A stretch of 64,000 nucleotides of DNA from positions 4,583,001-4,647,000 of the forward strand of contig NZ_CP089980.1 of NCBI RefSeq assembly GCF_021389955.1, given 5' to 3'. Of the stretch, positions 25,186-34,050 are shown piece by piece. Made by a program: the position numbers and the translations under genes. The first letter of the stretch is position 1, and every line of letters starts with the position of its first letter. A model generated the notes under the pieces. That model saw nothing but the letters and a program-made list of their open reading frames with translations. It did not search any database and had not been told where the DNA came from. The stretch is from Fulvivirga maritima (GTDB lineage Bacteria; Bacteroidota; Bacteroidia; Cytophagales; Cyclobacteriaceae).

Positions 25186-25218
25186 GATTTGCGATTTTCA
25201 GCAAAATAAGAAATTAAA

Positions 25219-25266
25219 TTGCAATATGTTGCAATTTATATTTAATTTTGATGCAAAATATTGCAA
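25219..25266. promoter_or_regulatory. Four-box TTGCAA operator array
   Basis: TTGCAA at 25219 and 25229, ATGCAA at 25251 and TTGCAA at 25261 form two direct-repeat pairs, TTGCAAtatgTTGCAA and ATGCAAaataTTGCAA. Each has a 10-bp period and the pairs are 32 bp apart, about three helical turns. The array sits between divergent DeoR and nucleotidase starts. Direct repeats spaced by one turn are usual for DeoR-family sites. Confidence 0.7.
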
Positions 25267-25283
25267 ATATAAATAGTGAGATA

Positions 25284-25814
25284 ATGAGAAAGTCTATAGC
25301 GATAGATATGGATCATGTGTTGGCGGATATAGAACAGCAGATGATAAAATGGTATTCTGATAAATATGGCGTGCAGGTGGAGGCAGAAACCTTAAAAGGC
25401 AAACCTGAGCAAGAGGCGTTTCCTGACAGAGAGAAGTTGAGAGACCTACTATTTATGCCTGGTTTTTTTAGGACAGCAGCTGTCATAGAAGGAGGTATAG
25501 AAGCAGTAAAACAGTTATCAGAAGATTTTGAAGTGTACATTGTTTCTGCGGCTATGGAGTTTCCTCAGTCGTTAGCAGAAAAGAAGGAATGGCTTACCGA
25601 GCATTTTCCATTTATTAGCTGGAAGAACATTGTTTTTTGCGGTGATAAAGGTATTATTGACACCGATTTCATGATTGATGATCACATGAAGAATCTAAAT
25701 CATTGTAAAGGTCGCGGTATACTTTTTACGGCGAACCATAATGCGAATATAGACTATGATGTACGGGTTAATAACTGGAAAGAAGCTTGTGATTACCTGT
25801 ACCAAAACAGATAG
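25284..25814 (+). CDS. 5'(3')-deoxyribonucleotidase-like HAD phosphatase
   Basis: About 176 residues from ATG 25284 (MRKSIAIDMDHVLADIEQQM); an upstream frame to 25248 overlaps the operator boxes and is unlikely to be translated. HAD motifs: nucleophile and acid/base DMDHV, YIVSAAMEFP (motif II Ser), and FCGDKGIIDTDFMIDDHMKN (motif IV Asp pair). The form matches NT5C-type enzymes that remove phosphate from deoxynucleoside monophosphates. It ends 5 bases before the MFS gene, with which it is probably co-transcribed. Confidence 0.85.
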   Translation: MRKSIAIDMDHVLADIEQQMIKWYSDKYGVQVEAETLKGKPEQEAFPDREKLRDLLFMPGFFRTAAVIEGGIEAVKQLSEDFEVYIVSAAMEFPQSLAEKKEWLTEHFPFISWKNIVFCGDKGIIDTDFMIDDHMKNLNHCKGRGILFTANHNANIDYDVRVNNWKEACDYLYQNR

Positions 25815-25819
25815 ACTGA

Positions 25820-26950
25820 TTGAATAATCTACAAAAATCCAGGATAGGCATTGGCGCTATATTTTTTGCATATGGCTTATGCTTTGCCAGTTGGGCGTCA
25901 CGTATTCCCAGCATACAGCAGGCTATGGAGCTGTCAGATTCAGCACTTGGTATGGTGCTGTTTTCTTTGCCTATAGGTTCATTAATTTCCTTGCCGCTTT
26001 CAGGGTATCTGGTTGCTCGCTATGGAAGTAAAATAGTAGTTATCATTTCAGGGAGCATCTATGTTTTTGCATTAACAGGCATAGGCTTGGCTCCTAATCT
26101 TTTTACCTTAATACCCGTGCTGGTCTCATTTGGTTTGGTGGGTAATACTCTTAATATAGCCATTAATACCCAGGCGGTGAGCCTGGAAAGCAAGTATGGT
26201 AGAAATATCCTGGCAACCTTTCATGGTATGTGGAGCTTGGCAGGGTTTGCCGGAGCCGCCATTGGAGCATATATGATATCTGACAGTATAGTGCCAAAAT
26301 ACCATTTTATGGTGGTGTGGGCATTGGCTTTGCCTATATTTCTTTTCAGTTTCCGGTTTTTATTAGCTGAAGATGCCGCAGATAATGAGCCTAAGCCCAT
26401 TTTTGCATGGCCAGAGAAGTCTTTATTGTTACTTGGTGTAATTGCCTTTTGCTCTATGATTAGCGAAGGAGCTATGTTTGACTGGAGTGGCGTGTATTTA
26501 AAAAAAGTGGTGCAAGTGAAGCAAGATTGGGTAGGTCTGGGATACACTGCTTTTATGGTGGCTATGGCTACTACCAGACTGGTGGCTGATAAGCTTACGC
26601 ATCATTTTGGAGTGAATAAAATGCTTAAGCTAAGCGGACTGTTTACAGGCATAGGGCTACTGATTGTAGTTACATATCCTAAGTTTATCATCTCTGTTAT
26701 TGGTCTTTTAATAGTGGGAATAGGTGTTTCTTCCGTAGTGCCTTTGGTTTATAGTGTGGCCGGAAAAACTAAGCAGATGTCATCTAGCGCGGCATTGGCC
26801 TCAGTCTCTACTTTTGGTTTTCTGGGCTTTTTGGTAGGTCCACCAGTGATCGGCCTTATTTCCGGAGCCTCCAGCTTGAGAGTGGCTTTTACCATACTCT
26901 CATTAATGGGGATTATAATAGGTTTTTTGGCTCAAAAGCTTTCTAAATAA
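25820..26950 (+). CDS. MFS transporter (YbjJ/FucP-like)
   Basis: 376 residues with about 12 hydrophobic segments. The start is probably TTG 25820, since a stop codon precedes it and no ATG occurs before residue 36. Near the N-terminus it has the MFS pattern GLCFASWASRIPSIQ, and SGYLVARYGSKIVV after TM2. The group includes sugar and nucleoside-like permeases; the substrate is not determined. It is translationally close to the deoxyribonucleotidase, suggesting uptake or efflux of a related compound under DeoR control. Confidence 0.85.
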   Translation: MNNLQKSRIGIGAIFFAYGLCFASWASRIPSIQQAMELSDSALGMVLFSLPIGSLISLPLSGYLVARYGSKIVVIISGSIYVFALTGIGLAPNLFTLIPVLVSFGLVGNTLNIAINTQAVSLESKYGRNILATFHGMWSLAGFAGAAIGAYMISDSIVPKYHFMVVWALALPIFLFSFRFLLAEDAADNEPKPIFAWPEKSLLLLGVIAFCSMISEGAMFDWSGVYLKKVVQVKQDWVGLGYTAFMVAMATTRLVADKLTHHFGVNKMLKLSGLFTGIGLLIVVTYPKFIISVIGLLIVGIGVSSVVPLVYSVAGKTKQMSSSAALASVSTFGFLGFLVGPPVIGLISGASSLRVAFTILSLMGIIIGFLAQKLSK

Positions 26951-27116
26951 TAATGGTATTATATATGCATAAATCAGAGGTATAGGCTAAATACCTGTGT
27001 GATATGCTTAAAAAAAGCTTGTATAAGGACATATAGCAGGGATAGATGGAAGAGGATAAGAAGTTAATATAGCAATACCTCGCAGGTATGTGAATTTTAA
27101 TACACATATTAAATAG

Positions 27117-28181
27117 ATGATAAAGCAAATAGGTATTTTCGTTATTGTGGTACTGCTGATTTTATGGAGATGTACTAATCCTAATAAGCAACAATCTGAC
27201 CCAGAGAGCAATGTAATGGCAACAACCATTGCCAATCAGGAAGAGCAGAAGGCAGACAATAATGAAATAGAATGGATTGATTATACTACTACTAAATTTC
27301 ATTTTACACTGGAAGTGCCTGACAACTGGAAGGTAGAAGACACCAAAAATAGCAGAGGTTTAAGTGTAGTGACTTTATTTAGTTCGGCCTATGATCTGGT
27401 GGCCAAGCCTCCTTTTGACTTTATTGAATATCCTAAAATCACGTACATTACTATGCACCCTGACGGAGGAAGTCATCCGGAGCCTTTGGGTAGTAAAATC
27501 AATTTGCAGGGTTGGAATAAAGATCTTCCTGTAGATTTTCAATTGAATAGAGATTCTTCTTTAGTATATATTCTTAATGATGGTGAGCCCTGGGCTTATC
27601 TGTTAAAGCCTTCTAATCCTCCGAAGGGGTGGAGTGATAGCGGCTTTATATTTGTTCATTTAGGAGTATCTGATTTTTCAGCCCGCTGTTTTGATAATAC
27701 GGGAAAGCCAAAACCCATATCGGCCTATGACATGTCTGCCGGCGATAAAATGACTTATTATGGTGAAGTGAAAGATGAGGAGAAAGAAACCGTACAGCAT
27801 ATCATGAATTCACTTTACTTTTTTAACGGGAGAGGCACCAGGCAAGATATTAGTCAGCTCATCAAGGCGGACTGGCCTCAGCCTAATGATACGATATCCT
27901 CACCAGTAACAGTGAAAGGTAAGGCCAGAGGATATTGGTATTTTGAAGGCAGCTTCCCGGTTTTGCTCAAAAATGAAGAGCAGAAAGTACTACAGGAAAA
28001 GGTTGCTACAGCCAAGAGCAAATGGATGACTAAAAAATGGGTGCCATTTGAAATTACTATTGACTATGATCAACCTAATCATAAAAATGGATTTTTGGTG
28101 CTAAAGAAGGCTAATGCTTCTGGTAAGCCTGAAAATGACCGGCATTTATCTATTCCTGTGGTATTTGCCTCACAAGAATAG
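27117..28181 (+). CDS. Lipoprotein-like protein with C-terminal Gmad2 domain
   Basis: 354 residues. The N-terminus (MIKQIGIFVIVVLLILWRC) is a membrane or lipoprotein signal. The middle is a PsbP-like or unassigned domain (FHFTLEVPDNWKVE). The C-terminal region matches the Gmad2 Ig-like domain: ISSPVTVKGKARGYWYFEGS, FPVLLKN and WMTKKWVPFEI. Gmad2 domains occur in extracytoplasmic proteins; function is unknown. It ends two bases from the convergent thioredoxin-like gene. Confidence 0.8.
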   Translation: MIKQIGIFVIVVLLILWRCTNPNKQQSDPESNVMATTIANQEEQKADNNEIEWIDYTTTKFHFTLEVPDNWKVEDTKNSRGLSVVTLFSSAYDLVAKPPFDFIEYPKITYITMHPDGGSHPEPLGSKINLQGWNKDLPVDFQLNRDSSLVYILNDGEPWAYLLKPSNPPKGWSDSGFIFVHLGVSDFSARCFDNTGKPKPISAYDMSAGDKMTYYGEVKDEEKETVQHIMNSLYFFNGRGTRQDISQLIKADWPQPNDTISSPVTVKGKARGYWYFEGSFPVLLKNEEQKVLQEKVATAKSKWMTKKWVPFEITIDYDQPNHKNGFLVLKKANASGKPENDRHLSIPVVFASQE

Positions 28182-28183
28182 TG

Positions 28184-28699
28184 TCAGATAGGCATCTTTT
28201 CTTTTTTTCCGGAAGAGATGATTAACCTCATATTCTCTTTGCTATCCCACTCACGAGCACCCGTTTCACTAAAGCTCAGCTCACCATCTTGAGATACAAT
28301 GAAAGTAGTGGGTAAACCTTTAATATCCAGCTGCTCCAGAGGCATATCTAGTTTGGCAAAAGTAACGTCATACTCATGAGTTTTAAGGAATTTTCTGATT
28401 TGCCCCAGCGGCTCATTAGATACCAATAAAAATTCCACATCTTTTTCTTCGAGTGCTTTTTTTGCATTTTCTAAGGAAGGCATTTCTTTGATACATGGCG
28501 TGCACCAGGTAGCCCAAAAATTGATCACCAAAGTTTTTCCTTTATACTGGGTAAGGTCTATCTTGTCGCCTTCAATAGTTTTTAGTTTTATGCCTTCTAA
28601 AATATTGTCTGGCTCAGAGTCTGAGGTTTCTGTGCTGGCACCAGAACAAGAAATTATAGCCAATACGATTACTAACAGTATAAACGGTTTTAAATACAT
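28184..28699 (-). CDS. TlpA-like thioredoxin-fold lipoprotein
   Basis: 171 residues. Lipobox-like IISCSG at the N-terminus, then a TlpA/ResA-type thioredoxin domain: KGKTLVINFWATWCTPCIKE with the CxxC motif, EFLLVSNEPLGQIRKF and the cis-Pro region KGLPTTFIVSQDG. Anchored in the envelope, it probably reduces or oxidises thiols of secreted or metal-binding proteins. The adjacent divergent CGGKC protein is a plausible partner (inference). Confidence 0.9.
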   Translation of the reverse strand: MYLKPFILLVIVLAIISCSGASTETSDSEPDNILEGIKLKTIEGDKIDLTQYKGKTLVINFWATWCTPCIKEMPSLENAKKALEEKDVEFLLVSNEPLGQIRKFLKTHEYDVTFAKLDMPLEQLDIKGLPTTFIVSQDGELSFSETGAREWDSKENMRLIISSGKKEKMPI

Positions 28700-28803
28700 A
28701 TCATTACTCTTTTAATACCATAACAAAAGGAATAAGCTACTGTTATTCTCAAAATGTTTTTGAAACGGATGTTTTGTCTTAGCTTCGCAACTTATTATTA
28801 CAG

Positions 28804-29187
28804 ATGGAATTGAGGCGGTTTTTAGCAGTAGCTTTTGTATGCATGTATTTTGTTGGTTTGTTAGAGCCAATTGCTCCTTATATTGAGTTTGAAATCAATA
28901 AAGGATACATTCAGGAGGTGCTTTGTATCAATAAAAATGAACCTATTACAGTTTGTGGAGGTAAGTGCTACCTCTCCAAGCAGCTAAAGAAAGTCGCCGA
29001 AAAAAGTAAACAACCCACTTCTGGTAGTTTCAAAATAAACCTCAATACTTATCCTATTGGTTTTGTGCAGATTTTAAATTTTGAGTTTAAAGCTTTTACA
29101 AGCAGTCAGGATGCGCAATGTCTGTATATTGAAAACTATTCTTTTCAGCCTCAATATCAGGTATTTCATCCTCCAATGTTTTCCTGA
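28804..29187 (+). CDS. Small envelope protein with CGGKC motif
   Basis: 127 residues. An N-terminal membrane anchor (FLAVAFVCMYFVGLL) is followed by CINKNEPITVCGGKCYLSKQ, then a Lys-rich helix. The C-x3-C motif and third Cys suggest a metal- or thiol-reactive site. Small proteins of this kind precede outer-membrane transporter-like proteins in Bacteroidota copper-linked loci, as here. No characterised function. Confidence 0.7.
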   Translation: MELRRFLAVAFVCMYFVGLLEPIAPYIEFEINKGYIQEVLCINKNEPITVCGGKCYLSKQLKKVAEKSKQPTSGSFKINLNTYPIGFVQILNFEFKAFTSSQDAQCLYIENYSFQPQYQVFHPPMFS

Positions 29188-29321
29188 GTTTCTTTCTTAA
29201 AGCTTATATCAAGCGACAAACAAGTCTAATTTATTAAAATCAATTTGAAGATTATTGAAGGGTAATACCATTGCCCTGTTATAATAACTACTGCATTTCT
29301 GTGGTAGGAAAATAATGTATT

Positions 29322-30377
29322 ATGAAAAAAATATTTATTTCAATGGCCTTGGTGATACTAGGGTTACAGTTTGGTCACGCACAAGAAAAAGTAAGTTTAC
29401 CTAATGCTCATGCTCCACTAGGGGTGATGGGAGATCACGCTCACAATAAAGGGGAGTGGATGGTTTCTTATCGTTATATGCACATGACCATGGATGGCAA
29501 TAGAAATGGCACCGATGATTTGGATGATAGCTTTATTGCTACCACCGTACCTAATCGATTTTCAGGTATGGACATGATGCCACCTACGTTGAGAGTTGTG
29601 CCTCAGGATATGACTATGGATATGCACATGCTTGGCGTTATGTATGCGCCTACAGATAAACTCACGCTCATGGCTATGGTGCCTTATGTGGTGCGCGATA
29701 TGACTTTAACTACTTACCAAGGAGGTATGGGTTCGGAAGTGCTGGGTAATTTTAATACGTCAAGCTCAGGCTTGGGAGATGTTAAAATATCAGGTATTTA
29801 CAAAATCACATCCGCTTTTAGAGGTACTTTGGGAGTAAGTATACCTACAGGTTCAGTTGAGGAAACCGATGAAGTACTAACACCCATGAATATGCGCAAT
29901 GAAATGAGATTACCTTATGCTATGCAAAACGGCACTGGCACTTGGGATCTTTTGCCTGGCTTAACTTATAGTAAAAGTAGCGAGCAGACCGGATATGGAG
30001 TGCAAGCAAAAGCCATTTTGCCTTTAGCGGATAATTCTGAAGGTTATAAAAGAGGCAATAGAGTAGAAGCCACTGCCTGGGGAAGTTATAATATAAAGCG
30101 CTGGGTGAGCTTTTCTCTAAGAGCACAGTATGCTCATGAAGCCGATATTGATGGTATAGATGATGAAATAATGGCTCCTGTACAAACCGCAAATCCTGAT
30201 TATTATGGCGGATCATGGATTAATGGTTTTACCGGTTTAAATTTCATTGGTCAATCAGGCATAGTGAAAAATCATAGGCTAGCCGTTGAGTGGGGAGCAC
30301 CGTTCTATCAGGATCTAAATGGCCCGCAAATGAAAGCTAAAAGTACTTTGATCATCGGGTGGCAATATGCCTTTTGA
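29322..30377 (+). CDS. Met/His-rich outer-membrane transporter-like barrel protein
   Basis: 351 residues. Signal peptide ending GHAQ, then a Met- and His-dense region (HAPLGVMGDHAHNKGEW, YRYMHMTMDGN, GMDMMPPT, MTMDMHMLGVMY) at about 25-115, and beta-barrel strands to the C-terminal aromatic residue (GWQYAF). The family is usually annotated only as transporter. Met/His clusters favour Cu(I) contact, and the neighbours are thiol or metal related. A copper role is inference. Confidence 0.75.
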   Translation: MKKIFISMALVILGLQFGHAQEKVSLPNAHAPLGVMGDHAHNKGEWMVSYRYMHMTMDGNRNGTDDLDDSFIATTVPNRFSGMDMMPPTLRVVPQDMTMDMHMLGVMYAPTDKLTLMAMVPYVVRDMTLTTYQGGMGSEVLGNFNTSSSGLGDVKISGIYKITSAFRGTLGVSIPTGSVEETDEVLTPMNMRNEMRLPYAMQNGTGTWDLLPGLTYSKSSEQTGYGVQAKAILPLADNSEGYKRGNRVEATAWGSYNIKRWVSFSLRAQYAHEADIDGIDDEIMAPVQTANPDYYGGSWINGFTGLNFIGQSGIVKNHRLAVEWGAPFYQDLNGPQMKAKSTLIIGWQYAF

Positions 30378-30520
30378 TTAGCTTTAAAGAACGGTTTCTT
30401 TAGCACGAATACCTTTGCCTTTAAATAATCAACCATAAATCAATTATTTTTATTAAAATACTGTTATTAATAGCGATTTGGCTTATTATCAACTAGATTT
30501 ATCGTTTAAGTATTTATACA

Positions 30521-31042
30521 ATGAAAAATAATATTTTATTAATCTTTCTAGCTAGCCTGTTCTTTGCCGCTTGTGGTAGTGATTCAGATTCAGGCGATGA
30601 TGATATGTATACCGGAAGAGAGCTTACGTACACTTTGTATCAAGCCTCTGATTACCCTACCCATGGGACAGTTGTTTTTAAAGAATTATCAAACGGAAGA
30701 GTAGAAGCAGTAGTGCATTTAGATGGTACTGAAGGTGAAGCTACACACCCTGCTCACTTACATTTTGGTAATATAGAAACAGAAAATGCCGTAGTGGCCG
30801 CTAACTTTAATGATGTATCTGCTGAGAACGGTGGAAGCACCACTGTGGTGAATACGTTGACAGATAATAGTGAATTTACTTTTGATGATATTGAGAACTT
30901 TAATGGTTCAGTGAAAATACATTTGTCAGCTACTGGTGAAGGTGAAAAGGTGATCTTAGCTGCAGGTAATATAGGAACGAATAAAACTACTACCATACTT
31001 CAAAATGGTAGAGCAAAAGTGGCTATTTGTACTAATGAATAA
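30521..31042 (+). CDS. CHRD-like lipoprotein
   Basis: 173 residues. Clear lipoprotein signal (LFFAACGSDSDSGDDD). The body has the CHRD-type patterns VEAVVHLDGTEGEATHPAHL, HFGNI and NFNGSVKIHLS. Surface- or periplasm-anchored beta-sandwich of unknown function; such genes are frequent beside copper-related outer-membrane proteins. Confidence 0.75.
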   Translation: MKNNILLIFLASLFFAACGSDSDSGDDDMYTGRELTYTLYQASDYPTHGTVVFKELSNGRVEAVVHLDGTEGEATHPAHLHFGNIETENAVVAANFNDVSAENGGSTTVVNTLTDNSEFTFDDIENFNGSVKIHLSATGEGEKVILAAGNIGTNKTTTILQNGRAKVAICTNE

Positions 31043-31080
31043 GTCTTTATAGTGCGCTTTGCAACTGTAATTTATTAATA

Positions 31081-31120
31081 AAAGAAAGGCCGTTCAAATC
31101 ATTTGAACGGCCTTTCTTTT
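31081..31120. terminator. Strong bidirectional terminator
   Basis: AAAGAAAGGCCGTTCAAAT pairs perfectly with ATTTGAACGGCCTTTCTTT around a near-zero loop, between the convergent CHRD-like and DUF4136 genes. A/T runs at both ends allow use from both sides. Confidence 0.85.
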
Positions 31121-31136
31121 ACTGATAGTTGAAATT

Positions 31137-31715
31137 TTACTTCGCCATGCTGGTCATCTGACCTTCTCCTGCACGGTAAGGGTATTTTCCAAATATCATG
31201 GAAACACCTTCTCGTATTTCAGTCTGCTTGTTTTCAGTTTGCGGGTTTAAAATACCTGAAGCATAGCCCTGCCATACCAGCTGTCTTTTGCTGCGGTCAA
31301 TAATGTCTATTACTATACTTCCTTGCTTGGTATTAGAAGTTTCTACATTATTACCCCATGAGTAATAGCCATAGTAGGGGTAGGGATTATAGTTTTTACT
31401 GGTGATCTTCTGCTCCACTATTACCTGAGGGTTGATCAGTAAGTCCGGGTTTTCACTGGAGAGGGTATAGCCTCTTCCTGTCATTTCTTCTTCTATTGAT
31501 TTTTTTAGCCTTTTTTTAATCAATGTATTATAAAACAGAGGCTCATTATTCTTGTCTCCGTTTTCGTTTTGAAAGTTATCAGACCAATAGAAAGTTTGGT
31601 AATTACTAAAGTCAGCATCTCTATCATAGTCTGTGTTTACTGCAGTGGAAACGGCTGTACAACCGGTAAGCCATAATGAGATTAATCCTATTCCTAATAT
31701 ATTCCATTTCTTCAT
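31137..31715 (-). CDS. DUF4136 lipoprotein
   Basis: 192 residues. Lipobox LTGCTA, then the DUF4136 pattern AVNTDYDRDADFSNYQTFYW, SIEEEMTGRGY, NPDLLINPQVIV, GSIVIDIIDRSKRQLVWQG and the end IFGKYP. Envelope lipoprotein, common in Bacteroidota; role unknown. Confidence 0.9.
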   Translation of the reverse strand: MKKWNILGIGLISLWLTGCTAVSTAVNTDYDRDADFSNYQTFYWSDNFQNENGDKNNEPLFYNTLIKKRLKKSIEEEMTGRGYTLSSENPDLLINPQVIVEQKITSKNYNPYPYYGYYSWGNNVETSNTKQGSIVIDIIDRSKRQLVWQGYASGILNPQTENKQTEIREGVSMIFGKYPYRAGEGQMTSMAK

Positions 31716-31835
31716 ATTTCCTCCTTTTTTATAGTCAAACTCACAGTTTTATAACGAATTAGGAGGTGGTAATGTTGAGTCAATAAAGGAGAAATGTGCT
31801 TTTTTGGAGAATTTAAATAATTGAAATAGAAGTGT

Positions 31836-33032
31836 TTAGTTTCGTTTATTAGCTAAAATGCTAATATCACAGTTCAGGCTTATAAGGAAGGCTTCAAGCC
31901 CGTCGCTACGCCTATAATTGGCGGCTCTTATTGCTATGCCTTTAAGGATTGATAGCTTATTTTTACTCAGTTTCATTCTTCCAATTCCATAAAGAGGAGA
32001 ATAGTAAATACCCAGGCCAAGCTTATGGCTATTGAAGCCAGAGAGATCATAGTCTGAAGTGTAATATTCCTGATCAATGGAATGTTGCTGATAGGCAGCG
32101 AAAAAATCAGCTTTGGTCTGAGTATGAAATCGATAAAAAGGGCTGATGGTTAGGTACGGCGTTATTGAAATGGGGAGTTCTATATCAGCGGTATGCGCTG
32201 CAATACCAAAATCATCAGCATAGTAGCGGTAAAAAAATCGGCCTATAAAGTAATCGTTAATATAATAGTTAAGTCTGAGGCCAAGTGGGTATTTCCAGCG
32301 GCTATCGGGCAGTTTTTCTATTTTGGGTAGGTCTTCATCAACAAAGTAAACACGATGAAAAGGAGTAGACAATAAGCCTTTTTGATAAACCAGGTCAAAA
32401 AGGAGTGAAGCCTGCAGTTTTTTATTGATTACCTGAGAATACACGGCAGATAGGGCATATGAATTTCTCTTATTGGTAGTGATAATAGCATTATTGGTAC
32501 CTCTGATTTCTTCGGGAAAAATAGGCAGCCAAGTGTCAAAGTAAGCGCTTGCATTAAGCCCCAGTTCGCGGTTATCATCATCAGAACCGATAGACCAACC
32601 GCCTTTTATATAAGTAGAAAGGTAATCTGTTTCGGTAGACCCGCCAGCACTGATTGAGTAAGTGTGGCGATCATTATAGTCTTTAGTGTAGCCTACCTCT
32701 GCAGAGGCACGGACATCCTCTCTGCTGGCTGATGACATGCGGCTATCGATATTATCTGTAGAGGCCGAAGTATAGACGTTAAGATGTGTGTAGAAGAATA
32801 TGGCACTGATTGAATCTAGCGGTATATTGATGTCTATTTCAGTGGCTCTGTCTTGCAAGTCTTGGGTTCCGGTGCCTCCGGTTACAGCGGCATGGTCACC
32901 GTCTTGTGAGTAGTAGTTAAACAAAAAATTAACATCTATCTCCTTTTTCTCTTCTGCCTGGCCGTAAGCCCAAGAGGAAATAAGGCTTAAGCTTATTAGT
33001 AATAATATGCTTTTTATTGGTTTACAATGCAT
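31836..33032 (-). CDS. DUF3570 outer-membrane protein
   Basis: 398 residues with a signal peptide (SLISSWAYGQA). DUF3570 features include the early EIDVNFLFNYYSQDGDHAAV, DINIPLDSISAIFFYTHLNV, SASREDVRASAEVGYTKDYN and many alternating aromatic strands. A beta-barrel in the outer membrane is likely. Relatives often sit with DUF4266 and ApbE genes, which are absent here. Overlaps the next gene upstream by 11 bases. Confidence 0.85.
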   Translation of the reverse strand: MHCKPIKSILLLISLSLISSWAYGQAEEKKEIDVNFLFNYYSQDGDHAAVTGGTGTQDLQDRATEIDINIPLDSISAIFFYTHLNVYTSASTDNIDSRMSSASREDVRASAEVGYTKDYNDRHTYSISAGGSTETDYLSTYIKGGWSIGSDDDNRELGLNASAYFDTWLPIFPEEIRGTNNAIITTNKRNSYALSAVYSQVINKKLQASLLFDLVYQKGLLSTPFHRVYFVDEDLPKIEKLPDSRWKYPLGLRLNYYINDYFIGRFFYRYYADDFGIAAHTADIELPISITPYLTISPFYRFHTQTKADFFAAYQQHSIDQEYYTSDYDLSGFNSHKLGLGIYYSPLYGIGRMKLSKNKLSILKGIAIRAANYRRSDGLEAFLISLNCDISILANKRN

Positions 33033-33648
33033 GAAAGCGGAGGCCTAATAAAAGTGAAAGATTACGAATTAAATGCTTAGTGTTCTCCTCTTCAGGCTTA
33101 ATAGTCATGGCTACATATTGAAGCTGCAAGTGCAGAGAGGTGTTTTTACCCAAGCCAAACTGATTAGATGCTCCTATTTTAAGGTACGTTTTGCTGTCAT
33201 CATTTTCATGGCCTATATAGGTGGCAGAAGTATCAAACCATCCGTAGGCTACAGAAGGACCAAGTTTATAATTAGGGCTTTTAATAAGGAAAAACTCTGT
33301 AGTAATGAAGGCTGATCTGAAAGTAATATGTTCATCGCTTATGGCATATTTATTTCTCACGGCATTGTCATTATAGGCGATAAGCTCGTGTTCACCTAAA
33401 CTGCTGTAGTTTACACCTGCTCCCACATTCCAGGTATTAGTTATACAGTACAGTGCATTGAAGCCAAAATCAAGATTAGCGATATAGTGTGAGCGATCCC
33501 ACTGCTGAATATCACTTTTGTCATAAACCCACCAGCCAGCTCCTGCGCTGAATGTAGGCTCTATTATTAGTCTTTTTTCTGGCTGCTTTTGAGCATATGT
33601 AGTAAGGGATAAACCACAGAGCAGCAATAATAATAGAGGGTTTCTCAT
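33022..33648 (-). CDS. Small outer-membrane beta-barrel protein
   Basis: 208 residues. Signal peptide (LLLLLCGLSLTTYAQ), then strand patterns such as FSAGAGWWVYD, ITNTWNVGAGVNYSSLGEHE and HLQLQYVAM. It ends overlapping the DUF3570 start by 11 bases, so the two are coupled. Function unknown. Confidence 0.75.
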   Translation of the reverse strand: MRNPLLLLLLCGLSLTTYAQKQPEKRLIIEPTFSAGAGWWVYDKSDIQQWDRSHYIANLDFGFNALYCITNTWNVGAGVNYSSLGEHELIAYNDNAVRNKYAISDEHITFRSAFITTEFFLIKSPNYKLGPSVAYGWFDTSATYIGHENDDSKTYLKIGASNQFGLGKNTSLHLQLQYVAMTIKPEEENTKHLIRNLSLLLGLRFHAL

Positions 33649-33762
33649 GAGGTGTTAAAGATACTCAGAAAGTGATGAATCAATTGTGGTGGAAAATTAA
33701 GAAATTATGTTTTAGGTACAGAAAGATTAATCAGATTATAATATAAGAAAATTGATATACAG

Positions 33763-34050
33763 ATGATTAATTACTATATTGATATCATGGTGACTAAGGA
33801 GATGTTCGATGGCTTTACTTTTGATGAGAGGTATGAGATAATTCTGACAAATGGTGTTTTCTTAAAAGAATGTCATCATTTTGAGAAGCTCCTCAAGCTG
33901 TATAAGCTTGAGAATTTCTTAGTTGAAGCTTGTTTTAATGATAAACACCGGCTTATTCAGGTAGAAGTGATATCACACCGGTCGGCCATGTTCTTTTATG
34001 GCATTTCAGATAAAGTATTTAGCGCTTCCATTACAGGAGGGCATATTTAA
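33763..34050 (+). CDS. Small hypothetical protein
   Basis: 95 residues (or 87 from the second Met, MVTKEMFDGFTFDERYEIIL). Soluble, mixed alpha/beta, no signal. Its 3' end overlaps that of the convergent permease gene by 20 bases. No family recognised. Confidence 0.6.
   Translation: MINYYIDIMVTKEMFDGFTFDERYEIILTNGVFLKECHHFEKLLKLYKLENFLVEACFNDKHRLIQVEVISHRSAMFFYGISDKVFSASITGGHI

Noticed and set aside
25248-25283. Upstream start for the deoxyribonucleotidase
   Set aside because: It overlaps the TTGCAA operator boxes, and the conserved protein starts at ATG 25284.
31836-33648. Complete DUF3570/DUF4266/ApbE-type redox cluster
   Set aside because: Only the DUF3570 protein and a barrel protein are present; no DUF4266 or ApbE gene lies nearby.
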